Below, one piece after another: positions 8,678 to 16,122 of a stretch of DNA of 64,000 nt. The notes beneath the pieces were generated by a model. That model had not been told where the DNA came from, did not search any database, and saw nothing but the letters and a program-made list of their open reading frames with translations. A program made the position numbers and the translations under genes. The stretch comes from Streptomyces kurssanovii (lineage in GTDB: Bacteria; Actinomycetota; Actinomycetes; Streptomycetales; Streptomycetaceae): contig NZ_BMTN01000026.1 of assembly GCF_014649695.1 (NCBI RefSeq), positions 1 to 64,000 on the forward strand, read 5' to 3'. How positions within the stretch are numbered: position 1 is the stretch's first letter; the number at the start of each line of letters is the position of its first letter.

Positions 8678-9208
8678 TCACGCGGCGACGGGGCCGATGC
8701 GGTACAGCACTTCCGGCTGGTGCATCCCCTCGGGGAACAGCCCGCCGTCGAAGAGGACCTCGCGGCTGAGGGATGCTCCGTGGCGCTTGGCGTAGGAGGT
8801 GAACAGGGCGTCGGAGGCGGTGTTGTCCGGGGTGATGGTCGTCTCTATCTCGCGGACCCCGTGTCCGCCGGTGACCTTGGCGGTCAGTGCGTCCAGCAGG
8901 ACGCCGGCCAGCCCCCGGCCCCGGTGCGCATGGTCGACGGCCACCTGCCAGACGACGAGCGCCTCCGGGCGGTCGGGGCGTACGTATCCGGTGACGAAGG
9001 CGATGGGCTCGCCGTCACGGCCGCGGGCCACGACGGACGTGGCCGCGAAGTCGCGACACCACAGCAGGTAGCTGTACGAGGAGTTGAGGTCCAAAACCTC
9101 GGAGTCGCGGGCGATGCGCCAGATCGCGGCTCCGTCCTCCACTCGTGGGGTGTCGATCTCAAGGAATTCGTCTCGGGCTCGTACAAGGTCTTCTTGTGCG
9201 GCGGTCAT
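8678..9208 (-). CDS. ectA: L-2,4-diaminobutyrate acetyltransferase
   Basis: A 176-residue GNAT enzyme that N-gamma-acetylates 2,4-diaminobutyrate. Recognisable EctA features are LDLNSSYSYLLWCRDFAATSVVA, VWQVAVDHAHRGRGLAGVLLDAL (acetyl-CoA loop RGRGLA) and ETTITPDNTASDALFTSYAKRHGA. It is first in the operon; the 428-base upstream space carries a perfect 20-base palindrome and is richer in A+T than the genes around it, consistent with a regulated promoter. Confidence 0.96.
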   Translation of the reverse strand: MTAAQEDLVRARDEFLEIDTPRVEDGAAIWRIARDSEVLDLNSSYSYLLWCRDFAATSVVARGRDGEPIAFVTGYVRPDRPEALVVWQVAVDHAHRGRGLAGVLLDALTAKVTGGHGVREIETTITPDNTASDALFTSYAKRHGASLSREVLFDGGLFPEGMHQPEVLYRIGPVAA

Positions 9209-9331
9209 GTCGATTCAATTTACCGAGCAAATTCGTGGATTGCATCGGGCCAGGGGGTTGGGTGCAGAGAGTCGTTGTGTTATCGCGCGGGCGCGAGCTC
9301 GCTGTGAATCGTCGGGCGATCCGCTCGTGTT

Positions 9332-9351
9332 TGCCCGGATATATCCGGGCA
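9332..9351. promoter_or_regulatory. perfect 20-base palindrome upstream of ectA
   Basis: TGCCCGGATATATCCGGGCA is its own reverse complement over all 20 bases and sits 124-143 bases upstream of the ectA start codon. A GC-armed, AT-centred palindrome of this size is typical of a dimeric regulator site, so it is a candidate operator for the ectoine operon. The regulator is unknown. Confidence 0.6.
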
Positions 9352-9466
9352 TATCGGTCTCTCTGTGGTGTCGGTCACATGGCGGCAACCCCGTTGACAC
9401 ATGATTGAATCGACCCTGAAAACGATATGAATCCCTACGTTTAACGGTCGGGATCCGGGGCAGCAG

Positions 9467-9514
9467 AATGCGGGGAGCTGTTTACCGGAGTAAACCTGAA
9501 TTTGCTCCCGCATT
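9467..9514. repeat. nested inverted repeat / stem-loop
   Basis: Outer arms AATGCGGGGAGC (9467-9478) and GCTCCCGCATT (9504-9514) pair over 11 base pairs with one bulged G. Inside them GTTTAC (9480-9485) and GTAAAC (9490-9495) form a second hairpin with a CGGA loop. On the minus strand it would lie in the 3' region of the upstream aminotransferase transcript or in a long ectA leader. Confidence 0.55.
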
Positions 9515-9605
9515 TGTTCGGTTTGTTTATGCGGGATGTGCGCGGGACGCCGGGAATCGATGTGAGAAGCCTGCCGGAGAGCGCCGCGACGACGCGGAGC
9601 GGGCA

Positions 9606-9629
9606 GCGGCCCCGCCGGAGCGGGGCCGC
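9606..9629 (-). terminator. terminator of the aminotransferase gene
   Basis: GCGGCCCCG and CGGGGCCGC form a perfect nine-base-pair stem with a six-base loop, seven bases beyond the stop codon of the minus-strand aminotransferase. Confidence 0.65.
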
Positions 9630-9636
9630 CCGGCCG

Positions 9637-10737
9637 TCAGGCCCAGTTCTCGCCGGCCGCCCGGCGCGCGCCCTCGAGATCGACAGTCCGGCCGTGCTCG
9701 GCCAGCGCGCCGCCCAGTGCCGCGAGGGACGACTGCACCACGCCACGGGTCGCGTCCACGCCGTAGTGGTTGACGCGGATCATCTCCGCGGCAAGCGGGC
9801 CGCCACCGGCCATCACCGGCAGCGACGGGTCGGCGGCGAGCGCCTTCGCCACCAGGTCCCGGGCGTCCACCCCGGCGGGGGCGCGCAGCGTGGTCGCGAC
9901 CGGGGCGGCGTGCCGTGCCTCGTGCACATAGGGGGCGATACCACCGCCGAGCGCCAGCGCTCCCGCGCGGGTGGCCGCGGCGGCCGCCGCGTGCCGGGCC
10001 GTCACGGCGTCCAGGCCCTCCGACCCGATCCGCTCGAGGCACGCCTCGAGTGCCAGCATCTCCAGCTGCGCGGGCGCGTGCAGCAGGGCCTTGCGTCCAC
10101 CGTCGATCCAGCGCTGCTTCCAGTCGAGCAGCGACAGGTACGAGCCGCGGGGCGCGGCCGGGTTGGCGGCGATGCGCTCCCAGGCCCGCTCGCTCACCGA
10201 CACGGCGGAGACGCCGGCGGGGCCGCCCATCGCCTTCTGCGCGCCGATCACGCACAGGTCCACGCCCCAGGCGTCGGGGAGCAGAGGCTCGGCGGCCACG
10301 GACGCGACCGCGTCCAGCATGAACAGCGCGCCGTGCGCCCGTACGACCTCGCCGATCTCCGCGACGGGGTTGGTGTTGCCCGTCGCCGCCTCGGCGTGCA
10401 CCAGAGAGACGAAGTCGATCTCCGGGTGCTCGGCCAGCGCCCGCGCCACCTGCTCGGCGCTCACCGCCGTGTGGAAGGGCACCTCGAGGTCCACGACATC
10501 GGCCCCGCAGTCGCGCAGCCAGTTGCCGAAGGTCTGGCCGTAGGGGCCCGTGACCACGTTCAGCGCCGTCGAACCGGGGTGCGCGCCGCCGCGGATGCAG
10601 CCCTCGAGGGGCAGCAGGGCCTCGCCCTGCATCACGACCACGTCCTGCTCGGTGCCGAGCAGCGCCGCGACCCGGCGCTCGATGGACGCGAAGTGCTCGG
10701 CGGTCAGCGGGGCGAGGTCCAGCAGCGGGTGTGTCAC
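9637..10737 (-). CDS. alanine--glyoxylate aminotransferase-like PLP enzyme
   Basis: A 366-residue class V aminotransferase. VVTGPYGQTFGNWLRDCGADVVDLEVPFH matches the alanine-glyoxylate / serine-pyruvate aminotransferase group; LDAVASVAAEPL carries the conserved Asp (about 142), and VIGAQKAMGGPAGVS the PLP lysine at about 168. A GTG start is used. The gene is divergent from an amidohydrolase across 116 bases that contain repeated GTGTTCGG. Pathway unknown; a role in glyoxylate, serine or ureide metabolism would fit the amidohydrolase neighbour but is only inference. Confidence 0.82.
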   Translation of the reverse strand: MTHPLLDLAPLTAEHFASIERRVAALLGTEQDVVVMQGEALLPLEGCIRGGAHPGSTALNVVTGPYGQTFGNWLRDCGADVVDLEVPFHTAVSAEQVARALAEHPEIDFVSLVHAEAATGNTNPVAEIGEVVRAHGALFMLDAVASVAAEPLLPDAWGVDLCVIGAQKAMGGPAGVSAVSVSERAWERIAANPAAPRGSYLSLLDWKQRWIDGGRKALLHAPAQLEMLALEACLERIGSEGLDAVTARHAAAAAATRAGALALGGGIAPYVHEARHAAPVATTLRAPAGVDARDLVAKALAADPSLPVMAGGGPLAAEMIRVNHYGVDATRGVVQSSLAALGGALAEHGRTVDLEGARRAAGENWA

Positions 10738-10853
10738 GGCGGTGCTCGGTTTCTCTCGGTCGTCCGGCCGGTGTTCCCACCACGGCCGGGCGGTGTTCGG
10801 ACAGTGTTCGGGCTCTCGCTCGAGAGTACCGAGGGCCTCGTACAGTTCCTGGC

Positions 10854-11939
10854 ATGAGCGATCACACGGTGCTGCATGTGAAGGGGCGGGTGCTCGTCGG
10901 GCCCGAGGAGGTGCGGGACGAACTGTGGGCGGTCGACGGCCGGATCACCTTCGAACGCCCCCGCGCCGAGGCGGTCACCGTGCACGGCTGGGCGCTGCCC
11001 GGGCTGGTGGACGCCCACTGCCACGTCGGTCTCGACCACCACGGCCCGGTCGACGCCGCGACCAGCGAGAAGCAGGCCCTGACCGACCGCGAGGCGGGCA
11101 CGCTGCTGATCCGCGACGCGGGATCCCCCTCCGACACCCGCTGGATCGACGAGCGCGAGGACCTGCCGAAGATCATCCGGGCGGGCAGGCACATCGCCCG
11201 CACCCGGCGCTACATCCGCAACTACGCGCACGAGATCGAGCCCGGGGACCTGGTGGCGTTCGTCGCGCGGGAGGCACGGCGCGGCGACGGCTGGGTCAAA
11301 CTCGTCGGTGACTGGATCGACCGGGATGCCGGTGACCTGACCGCCTGCTGGCCGCGCGGGGCGGTGGAGGCGGCCATCGCGGAGGCCCACCGTCTGGGCG
11401 CCCGGGTGACGGCGCACTGCTTCGCGGAGGACTCGCTGCGCGACCTCGTCGAGGCCGGCATCGACTGCATCGAGCACGCGACCGGCCTGACGGAGGAGAC
11501 GATTCCGCTGTTCGCGGAACGCGGGGTCGCCATCGTCCCGACCTTGGTCAACATCGCCACCTTCCCCGCTCTCGCCGCGGGCGGGGAGTCCAGGTTCCCC
11601 CGGTGGTCCGCCCATATGCGCCGGCTGTACGAGCGCCGCTACGACACCGTGCGCGGGGCCTACGACGCCGGCGTGCCGGTCTTCGTCGGCACGGACGCCG
11701 GCGGTTCCCTCGCGCACGGGCTGGCGGCCGCGGAGGTCGCCGAGCTGGTGAAGGCGGGCATCCCGCCGCTCGAGGCCCTGTCGGCGACCACGTGGGGAGC
11801 CAGGAGCTGGCTGGGCCGCCCGGCGCTGGAGGAGGGCGCCCCGGCCGACCTGGTGGTGTACGACGAGGACCCGCGGGCCGACGTGCGGGTGCTCGCGGCG
11901 CCGCGCCGGATCGTGCTCGACGGGCGGGTCGTCGAATGA
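10854..11939 (+). CDS. metal-dependent amidohydrolase
   Basis: A 361-residue amidohydrolase-superfamily enzyme. It has the small N-terminal beta domain, then the metal-binding HxH in LPGLVDAHCHVGLDHH (His 55 and 57), RVTAHCFAE and CIEHATGL for further histidine ligands, and the catalytic Asp in VFVGTDAGGSLAHGL. The C-terminal GAPADLVVYDEDPRADVRVL segment is the usual return to the beta domain, as in imidazolonepropionase-like proteins and prolidases. The substrate is not evident. An earlier in-frame start at 10731 would lie inside the divergent gene, so the ATG at 10854 is preferred. Confidence 0.85.
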   Translation: MSDHTVLHVKGRVLVGPEEVRDELWAVDGRITFERPRAEAVTVHGWALPGLVDAHCHVGLDHHGPVDAATSEKQALTDREAGTLLIRDAGSPSDTRWIDEREDLPKIIRAGRHIARTRRYIRNYAHEIEPGDLVAFVAREARRGDGWVKLVGDWIDRDAGDLTACWPRGAVEAAIAEAHRLGARVTAHCFAEDSLRDLVEAGIDCIEHATGLTEETIPLFAERGVAIVPTLVNIATFPALAAGGESRFPRWSAHMRRLYERRYDTVRGAYDAGVPVFVGTDAGGSLAHGLAAAEVAELVKAGIPPLEALSATTWGARSWLGRPALEEGAPADLVVYDEDPRADVRVLAAPRRIVLDGRVVE

Positions 11940-12355
11940 CCTTCGCGGAAGGGTGACGTCCGCGGAGGCGATCTGTGCGGAAGGGTGGCCTCCGCGGAGG
12001 CGATCTCCGCAAGGGTGACTGCCACGGACGGGCGGGCGGTGCCGGGTTGACAAGGCGTTACCGGGCGCCGTCGCCGTTCGTTGAAGCACTCAACGCCCGT
12101 TGCCGGGAAGCCTCGCACGCGCCCTCGGCGGTGGACCGGCGCACCACCCTTGGACGGTGACAGGTGCGCCGTAAGGGAACCCACGTGCCTCAAGAATCGA
12201 ATGCGAACGCGGAAACCCCACTTTAGGGTGAACTCGCGCCAGGTGTCTGTCCGTTCACTCTCCGTGCGTAAAGATTTCGGTGTCCCGGTCGCCGCCGTCC
12301 ACGTGTCCCCGTGCGACGGCAGGCGGCCCCATGTCTCCGTGGGGGTTCCACCACC
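11940..12355. other. 416-base gap before the surface-protein gene
   Basis: No gene is supported here. Besides the tandem repeat at its left end it contains a 6-base inverted repeat, CGTTGA-AGCAC-TCAACG (12079-12095), and a moderately AT-richer stretch (12180-12290) that probably holds the promoter of the following gene. Confidence 0.6.
11945..12030. repeat. short tandem repeat, about 32-base period
   Basis: GCGGAAGGGTG followed by a CCGCGGAGGCGATCT block occurs at 11945-11974 and again at 11977-12006 with two changes; a third, degenerate copy follows to about 12030. It begins six bases after the amidohydrolase stop. Confidence 0.7.
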
Positions 12356-13324
12356 TTGAACAGCAACACCTTCCGCACGCCCGCACGCAAGGTCGCCGCG
12401 GCCACGGCCGTCGTCGCTCTGGCCGCCGCGCCGGTGGCGCTCGCCGGCCCTGCCCACGCCACCGGCGGCGGTGAGGGAAGCGCCACCGCGGTCGTACTCC
12501 GGACCGGCCTGGACGTCTCCCTGCTCGACAAGACGGTCCACGTGCCGCTCAGGACGACGCTCAACGAGGTCCGGGCCCCCGGCAGCGCCGAGAAGACCGC
12601 GCTGAGCGTGGAGTTGGACGGAGTGGGGAAGGGCGGGAACGTCCAGGTGCTGCGCGCGGACGTGGCGACCTCGAAGGCCACGGTGGAGAGCGGCAAGGCC
12701 GAGGCCCACAGCAAGCTGGTCAACGCCAGGGTGCACGTGCCCGGTCTTCCGCTGCTGTCGCTGATCGAGGTCGAGCAGGTCACGTCGAAGGCCGTCTGCG
12801 AGACCGGCCGGCAGCCCGTCGCCGAGTCGAACCTGCTGGGCAAGGTGAGGGTGCTCGGCAAGAAGGTCACACTCAGCACGGGCGGCCCGACGCGCGTCGA
12901 GGTGCCGGGCGTGGGCGAGGTGAGCCTCGAGCTGTCCAGGACCCGCACCACGTCCCGTACGGCCGCTGCGACGGCCCTGCAGCTCAAGGTCGCCGTCAAC
13001 CCCCTGGAGTTGAACGTCGCAGAGGTCGACGGCGAAGTGACGCTCGCGGAGGCGACCTGCGAGACACCCGGCGCGTCGTCGGGCGGGACCGCGAAGCCGG
13101 CCGAGCCGGCGCCCCCCGCGGACGACAGGCCCGCGGACGGCAAGCCGGCCGATGAGAAGCCCGCCGAGGGGATCTCCGCCCAGTCCGGCGAGCAGCCCGG
13201 CGAGGACAACCTCGCGGCGACGGGCGGCAGTTCCACGACGCCGTACCTCGCGGCCGGCGCGGCCGTCCTGCTCGCCGCCGGTGCCGCGGCGACCCTCTTC
13301 GGCCGTCGCCGCTCCAGGGGCTGA
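12356..13324 (+). CDS. sortase-anchored surface protein (SCO1860-type, LAATG)
   Basis: A 322-residue exported protein. A Sec signal peptide covers about residues 1-36 (basic TPARKVAAATAVV, then a hydrophobic run and AGPAHA cleavage site). The mature part is beta-rich with repeated Val/Thr strands. A Pro/Asp/Lys-rich linker (PADDRPADGKPADEKPAE) leads to LAATG, a 19-residue hydrophobic segment and an FGRRRSRG basic tail: a complete cell-wall sorting signal of the LAxTG type used by class E sortases in Streptomyces. I chose TTG 12356 because GGGGG precedes it and the signal peptide then starts normally; a GTG at 12311 is possible. Confidence 0.85.
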   Translation: MNSNTFRTPARKVAAATAVVALAAAPVALAGPAHATGGGEGSATAVVLRTGLDVSLLDKTVHVPLRTTLNEVRAPGSAEKTALSVELDGVGKGGNVQVLRADVATSKATVESGKAEAHSKLVNARVHVPGLPLLSLIEVEQVTSKAVCETGRQPVAESNLLGKVRVLGKKVTLSTGGPTRVEVPGVGEVSLELSRTRTTSRTAAATALQLKVAVNPLELNVAEVDGEVTLAEATCETPGASSGGTAKPAEPAPPADDRPADGKPADEKPAEGISAQSGEQPGEDNLAATGGSSTTPYLAAGAAVLLAAGAAATLFGRRRSRG

Positions 13325-13325
13325 C

Positions 13326-13346
13326 GCCCGGCCACGGCGGCCGGGC
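13326..13346. terminator. bidirectional terminator
   Basis: GCCCGGCC and GGCCGGGC pair around ACGGC directly after the surface-protein stop; further GC-rich inverted repeats follow up to cobC on the other strand. Confidence 0.55.
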
Positions 13347-13463
13347 CCCTCGAGGAGGGGAGAGGGACCCGGCCGCCACCGCCTCCGTACCCGGGCAGCT
13401 CCCGGTGCGCCGGGCACCGGGAGCCACGTGCCCGGGGCGCCGGTGCCCAGGCGTCCGGTGCCG

Positions 13464-14555
13464 TCAGTGACCGACCATCGTCAGCGCCTGGTCGAGTGCC
13501 TGGAGGAAACGGTTCGTCGTGACACGGTCGCGGACCGCGAGCCGCAGCCACTCGTCGTCGAGGCCGGGGAACGTGTCCCCGCGCCTGGCCGCGAAGCCGA
13601 GCAGCCGCAGCCGCTCGCGCACCTGCGCCGCACGCCGCACCCGTACGAGGACGAACGGCCCCTCGGCCGTCTCCACCGCCCGGACCTCCTCGAACTCGGC
13701 CAGTCCCGCCAGCAGATGGGCACGGTCCGCGGCGATCCGCAGCGACGCCGCCTCCGCCTCCGCCAGCGCCGCCCGGCCCATGCAGGCCTCCGCCGCGACC
13801 AGCGCCGGCGTCGAGACCGGCCACAGAGGCTGCGCCCGCTCCAGTGCCGCGATCGTCCGCGGCTCCGCGAGCACGTAGCCGATCCGCAGGCCCGCGAGCC
13901 CCCATGTCTTGGTGAGGCTGCGCAGCACCACGAGGCCGGGTACGTCCGTCCGCCCTGCCAGCGCCTCGCGTTCGCCCGGCACCGCGTCCATGAACGCCTC
14001 GTCCACCACGAGCAGACGCCCGGGACGGGCCAGCAGGGCTATGTCCTCAGCGGCGTGCAGTACGGACGTCGGATTGGTCGGATTGCCGATGACGACCATG
14101 TCCGCCTCGTCCGGAACGGCCTTCGCGTCGAGCCGGAACCCGTCCTCCTCGCGCAGCAGCAACCGCTCCACGGCATGGCCCGCGTCACGCAGCGCCGCCT
14201 CCGGCTCCGTGAACTGCGGGTGCACCACAAGCGGGCGCCGCACCGGAAGGGCGCGCGCCAGCAGCACGAACGCCTCCGCCGCGCCCGCCGTCAGCAGGAC
14301 ATGGTCCTCCGGCAGCCCGTGCCTGCGGGCGACGGCGGCGCGGGCGGCCCGGCCGTCCGGGTACGCGGCGAGTGACCCGAGCGAAGCCGTGATGCGCTCG
14401 CGCAGCCAGCTCGGAGGCGTGCCGGTACGGACGTTGACGGCGAGGTCGATCAGACCCGCCGCGCCGTCCCGCACCTCCGCGTCGCCGTGGTGCCGCAGAT
14501 CGTGCCCGCCGGAACGCTGCTCCGGATCCTCCGGGTGCTCAGCGTGCCTGTACAT
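13464..14555 (-). CDS. cobC: CobC-type threonine-phosphate decarboxylase-like PLP protein
   Basis: A 363-residue class I/II aminotransferase-fold protein of the actinobacterial CobC group (Rv2231c-like), expected to make or handle (R)-1-amino-2-propanol phosphate for the cobalamin lower-loop linker. It shows LIDLAVNVRTGTPPSWLRE, VVIGNPTNPTSV, LLVVDEAFMD (Asp about 185) and the Schiff-base lysine at about 216 in LRSLTKTWGLAGLRIGY. It ends the minus-strand cobalamin gene set. The start is uncertain: the first 25 residues are poorly conserved in composition, and a better ribosome binding site serves an overlapping 16-codon frame just upstream. Confidence 0.82.
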   Translation of the reverse strand: MYRHAEHPEDPEQRSGGHDLRHHGDAEVRDGAAGLIDLAVNVRTGTPPSWLRERITASLGSLAAYPDGRAARAAVARRHGLPEDHVLLTAGAAEAFVLLARALPVRRPLVVHPQFTEPEAALRDAGHAVERLLLREEDGFRLDAKAVPDEADMVVIGNPTNPTSVLHAAEDIALLARPGRLLVVDEAFMDAVPGEREALAGRTDVPGLVVLRSLTKTWGLAGLRIGYVLAEPRTIAALERAQPLWPVSTPALVAAEACMGRAALAEAEAASLRIAADRAHLLAGLAEFEEVRAVETAEGPFVLVRVRRAAQVRERLRLLGFAARRGDTFPGLDDEWLRLAVRDRVTTNRFLQALDQALTMVGH

Positions 14556-14589
14556 GGCTGCCGTGCCGTGGTGGGGGGAAACTGGTCAC
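14539..14589 (-). CDS. possible 16-residue leader peptide overlapping cobC start
   Basis: A GTG at 14589 with an excellent GAGGAG ribosome binding site five bases upstream opens a 16-codon frame (MTSFPPPRHGSHVQAR) that ends inside the first codons of cobC in another frame. It could be a coupling leader, or a sign that the true cobC start differs from the one given. Confidence 0.3.
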   Translation of the reverse strand: MTSFPPPRHGSHVQAR

Positions 14590-14654
14590 GGAAGTCTCCT
14601 CGGTGTGGGGGCGAACAATGAGGGATCGAACGGAGGTGAACAAACGCACGGACA

Positions 14655-15230
14655 TCATGTCCTCTGCGGCCGCGTCACGGCAGTGGTCGACGACGTCCGC
14701 GACCCCAGGCGGGCGATCGCGCACGTCGCACCGGCAGGCCGGCCCGACGGTGCGGACCGCCTTTTGGGGACCAGCAGTTCGGCGCCGCCGCTCGCCAGCG
14801 CCGCGGCCTCGGCGACCGACGGCGTCCCCACCGCACACAGTGCGGCGCGGGACGGGTTCTCCACGGGAACCCGCGCCAAACGCTCCGCGCCGTACGTCCA
14901 CAACGGAACGCCCAGGCGCTCCGCGGCGCCCAGCACGCCGGGCTCCGCCGCTTTCGCGTCGACGGTCGCCATGGCCACCACGTCGGCCGCCGACAGCCCC
15001 GCCTCGCGCAGCGCCTCCTCGACCAGGCCGTGCACCTCGTCGGCCGGCACGCCACGTGACGCGCCGACACCGACGACCAGGCTCCCGGACCCTGTGGCGG
15101 AGCCGCCCGGCGGACCGGTCGCGCAGTCTGTTGTCGCACCGTCCTTTGAGCCGGCCGCGGCGCCTGTCGTCGCTCCGGCTGCCGCACCGGTCGTGGTGCC
15201 GCGCGGCGACCCGGCCATGGCATCGTTCAC
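14655..15230 (-). CDS. CbiG/CobE C-terminal domain protein, cobalamin biosynthesis
   Basis: A 191-residue protein whose core (about residues 49-150) reads LVVGVGASRGVPADEVHGLVEEALREAGL, then VATVDAKAAEPGVLGAAERLGVPLWTY and later CAVGTPSVAEAAALASGGAELLVPKR. This is the CbiG C-terminal / CobE fold (acetaldehyde-releasing or related step of corrin ring contraction). The first 45 residues are a low-complexity Ala/Gly/Thr tract, so the true start may lie further in. It is encoded alone, without the CbiG N-terminal domain, as in the aerobic pathway where CobE is separate. Confidence 0.75.
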   Translation of the reverse strand: MNDAMAGSPRGTTTGAAAGATTGAAAGSKDGATTDCATGPPGGSATGSGSLVVGVGASRGVPADEVHGLVEEALREAGLSAADVVAMATVDAKAAEPGVLGAAERLGVPLWTYGAERLARVPVENPSRAALCAVGTPSVAEAAALASGGAELLVPKRRSAPSGRPAGATCAIARLGSRTSSTTAVTRPQRT

Positions 15231-15361
15231 GAGGCGGCCCTCCTGTCGGCGGCCGACGCCCGGTCAGTGGCTCTTCCGACCGTGGCCGACGGCCGGTCAA
15301 CCGGGTGAACCGGACGCACAGCGATGTGCGGGAGCGTCCCGGGATCGGCTAGCAAGGGCCC

Positions 15362-16081
15362 ATGGCGGTGATCGTCGCGCTCGGCGCGTTCCTGATGACG
15401 CTCTTCGGAGGCTGGACGGCCGGTCGTGTCACCGACCGCCGCCACCTCGTGCTGGGCCTGGCCGGCGGGCTGATGCTCGGTGTCGTCGGCCTCGAGCTGC
15501 TGCCGGAGGCGCTGGAGGCCGCGGGCGCACCGCTGCTGGGCGTGCCGCAGGCCCTGCTGCTGTTCGTCGGCGGTTTCCTCACGGCGCACATGGTCGAACG
15601 GCTGCTGGCCGTACGGCAGGCGGCGCACGGGGCGGACCACCGCGTGCCGCAGGTGGGTCTGACGGCGGCCGCCGCCATGGTCGCGCACAGCCTGATGGAC
15701 GGCATCGCGCTCGGCGTCGCGTTCCAGGTCGGCGGCGGGATGGGCGCCGCCGTGGCGCTCGCCGTCATCACCCACGACTTCGCCGACGGGTTCAACACGT
15801 ACACGATCACCAGCCTGTACGGGAACACCCGCCGCAAGGCGAACATGATGCTCTTCGCCGACGCGGCCGCCCCCGTCGTCGGCGCGGCGTCGACCGTGCT
15901 GTTCACTCTTCCTGAGGATCTTCTCGGCAGCTACCTCGGCTTCTTCGGCGGTGCGCTGCTGTACCTGGCCGCCGCCGAGATCCTGCCCGAGGCGCACCAT
16001 GCACACCCGGCCCGCTCCACCCTGTTGTGCACCGTGGGGGGAGTGGGCTTCATCTGGCTGGTCGTCGGGGTCGCCGAGTGA
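15362..16081 (+). CDS. ZIP family metal transporter
   Basis: A 239-residue membrane protein with about eight hydrophobic segments. AAAMVAHSLMDGIALGVAFQ and AVALAVITHDFADGFNTYTI are the paired transmembrane helices 4 and 5 of ZIP transporters, with the metal-binding His and Asp residues (HSLMDG and HDFADG replacing the usual HNxPEG and HEIPHE). A histidine-bearing segment EAHHAHPARS lies near the C-terminus. It is the only plus-strand gene inside the cobalamin cluster, so import of cobalt, zinc or nickel are all possible; the sequence does not decide. Confidence 0.8.
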   Translation: MAVIVALGAFLMTLFGGWTAGRVTDRRHLVLGLAGGLMLGVVGLELLPEALEAAGAPLLGVPQALLLFVGGFLTAHMVERLLAVRQAAHGADHRVPQVGLTAAAAMVAHSLMDGIALGVAFQVGGGMGAAVALAVITHDFADGFNTYTITSLYGNTRRKANMMLFADAAAPVVGAASTVLFTLPEDLLGSYLGFFGGALLYLAAAEILPEAHHAHPARSTLLCTVGGVGFIWLVVGVAE

Positions 16082-16122
16082 CACCGTGAAAGAAGCCGCC
16101 GTCTCCCTGGCTCTTCCCCCGC

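Larger units (their letters stand above)
9209..9636. other. 428-base ectA upstream region, AT-richer and structured
   Basis: No convincing gene. The stretch 9209-9530 is clearly less GC-rich than the rest of the window. It holds a perfect 20-base palindrome (9332-9351), a nested stem-loop (9467-9514), and next to the upstream gene a terminator (9606-9629). The ectA promoter must lie here on the minus strand; I could not choose a single -35/-10 pair. Confidence 0.7.

Noticed and set aside
9394-9440. TTGACA at 9394 as a plus-strand promoter
   Set aside because: No matching -10 at 16-18 bases leads to a plus-strand gene; transcription would run antisense into the aminotransferase.
11945-12030. 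CRISPR-like repeat array
   Set aside because: Units are directly adjacent with no spacers, only two to three copies, and no cas genes are present.
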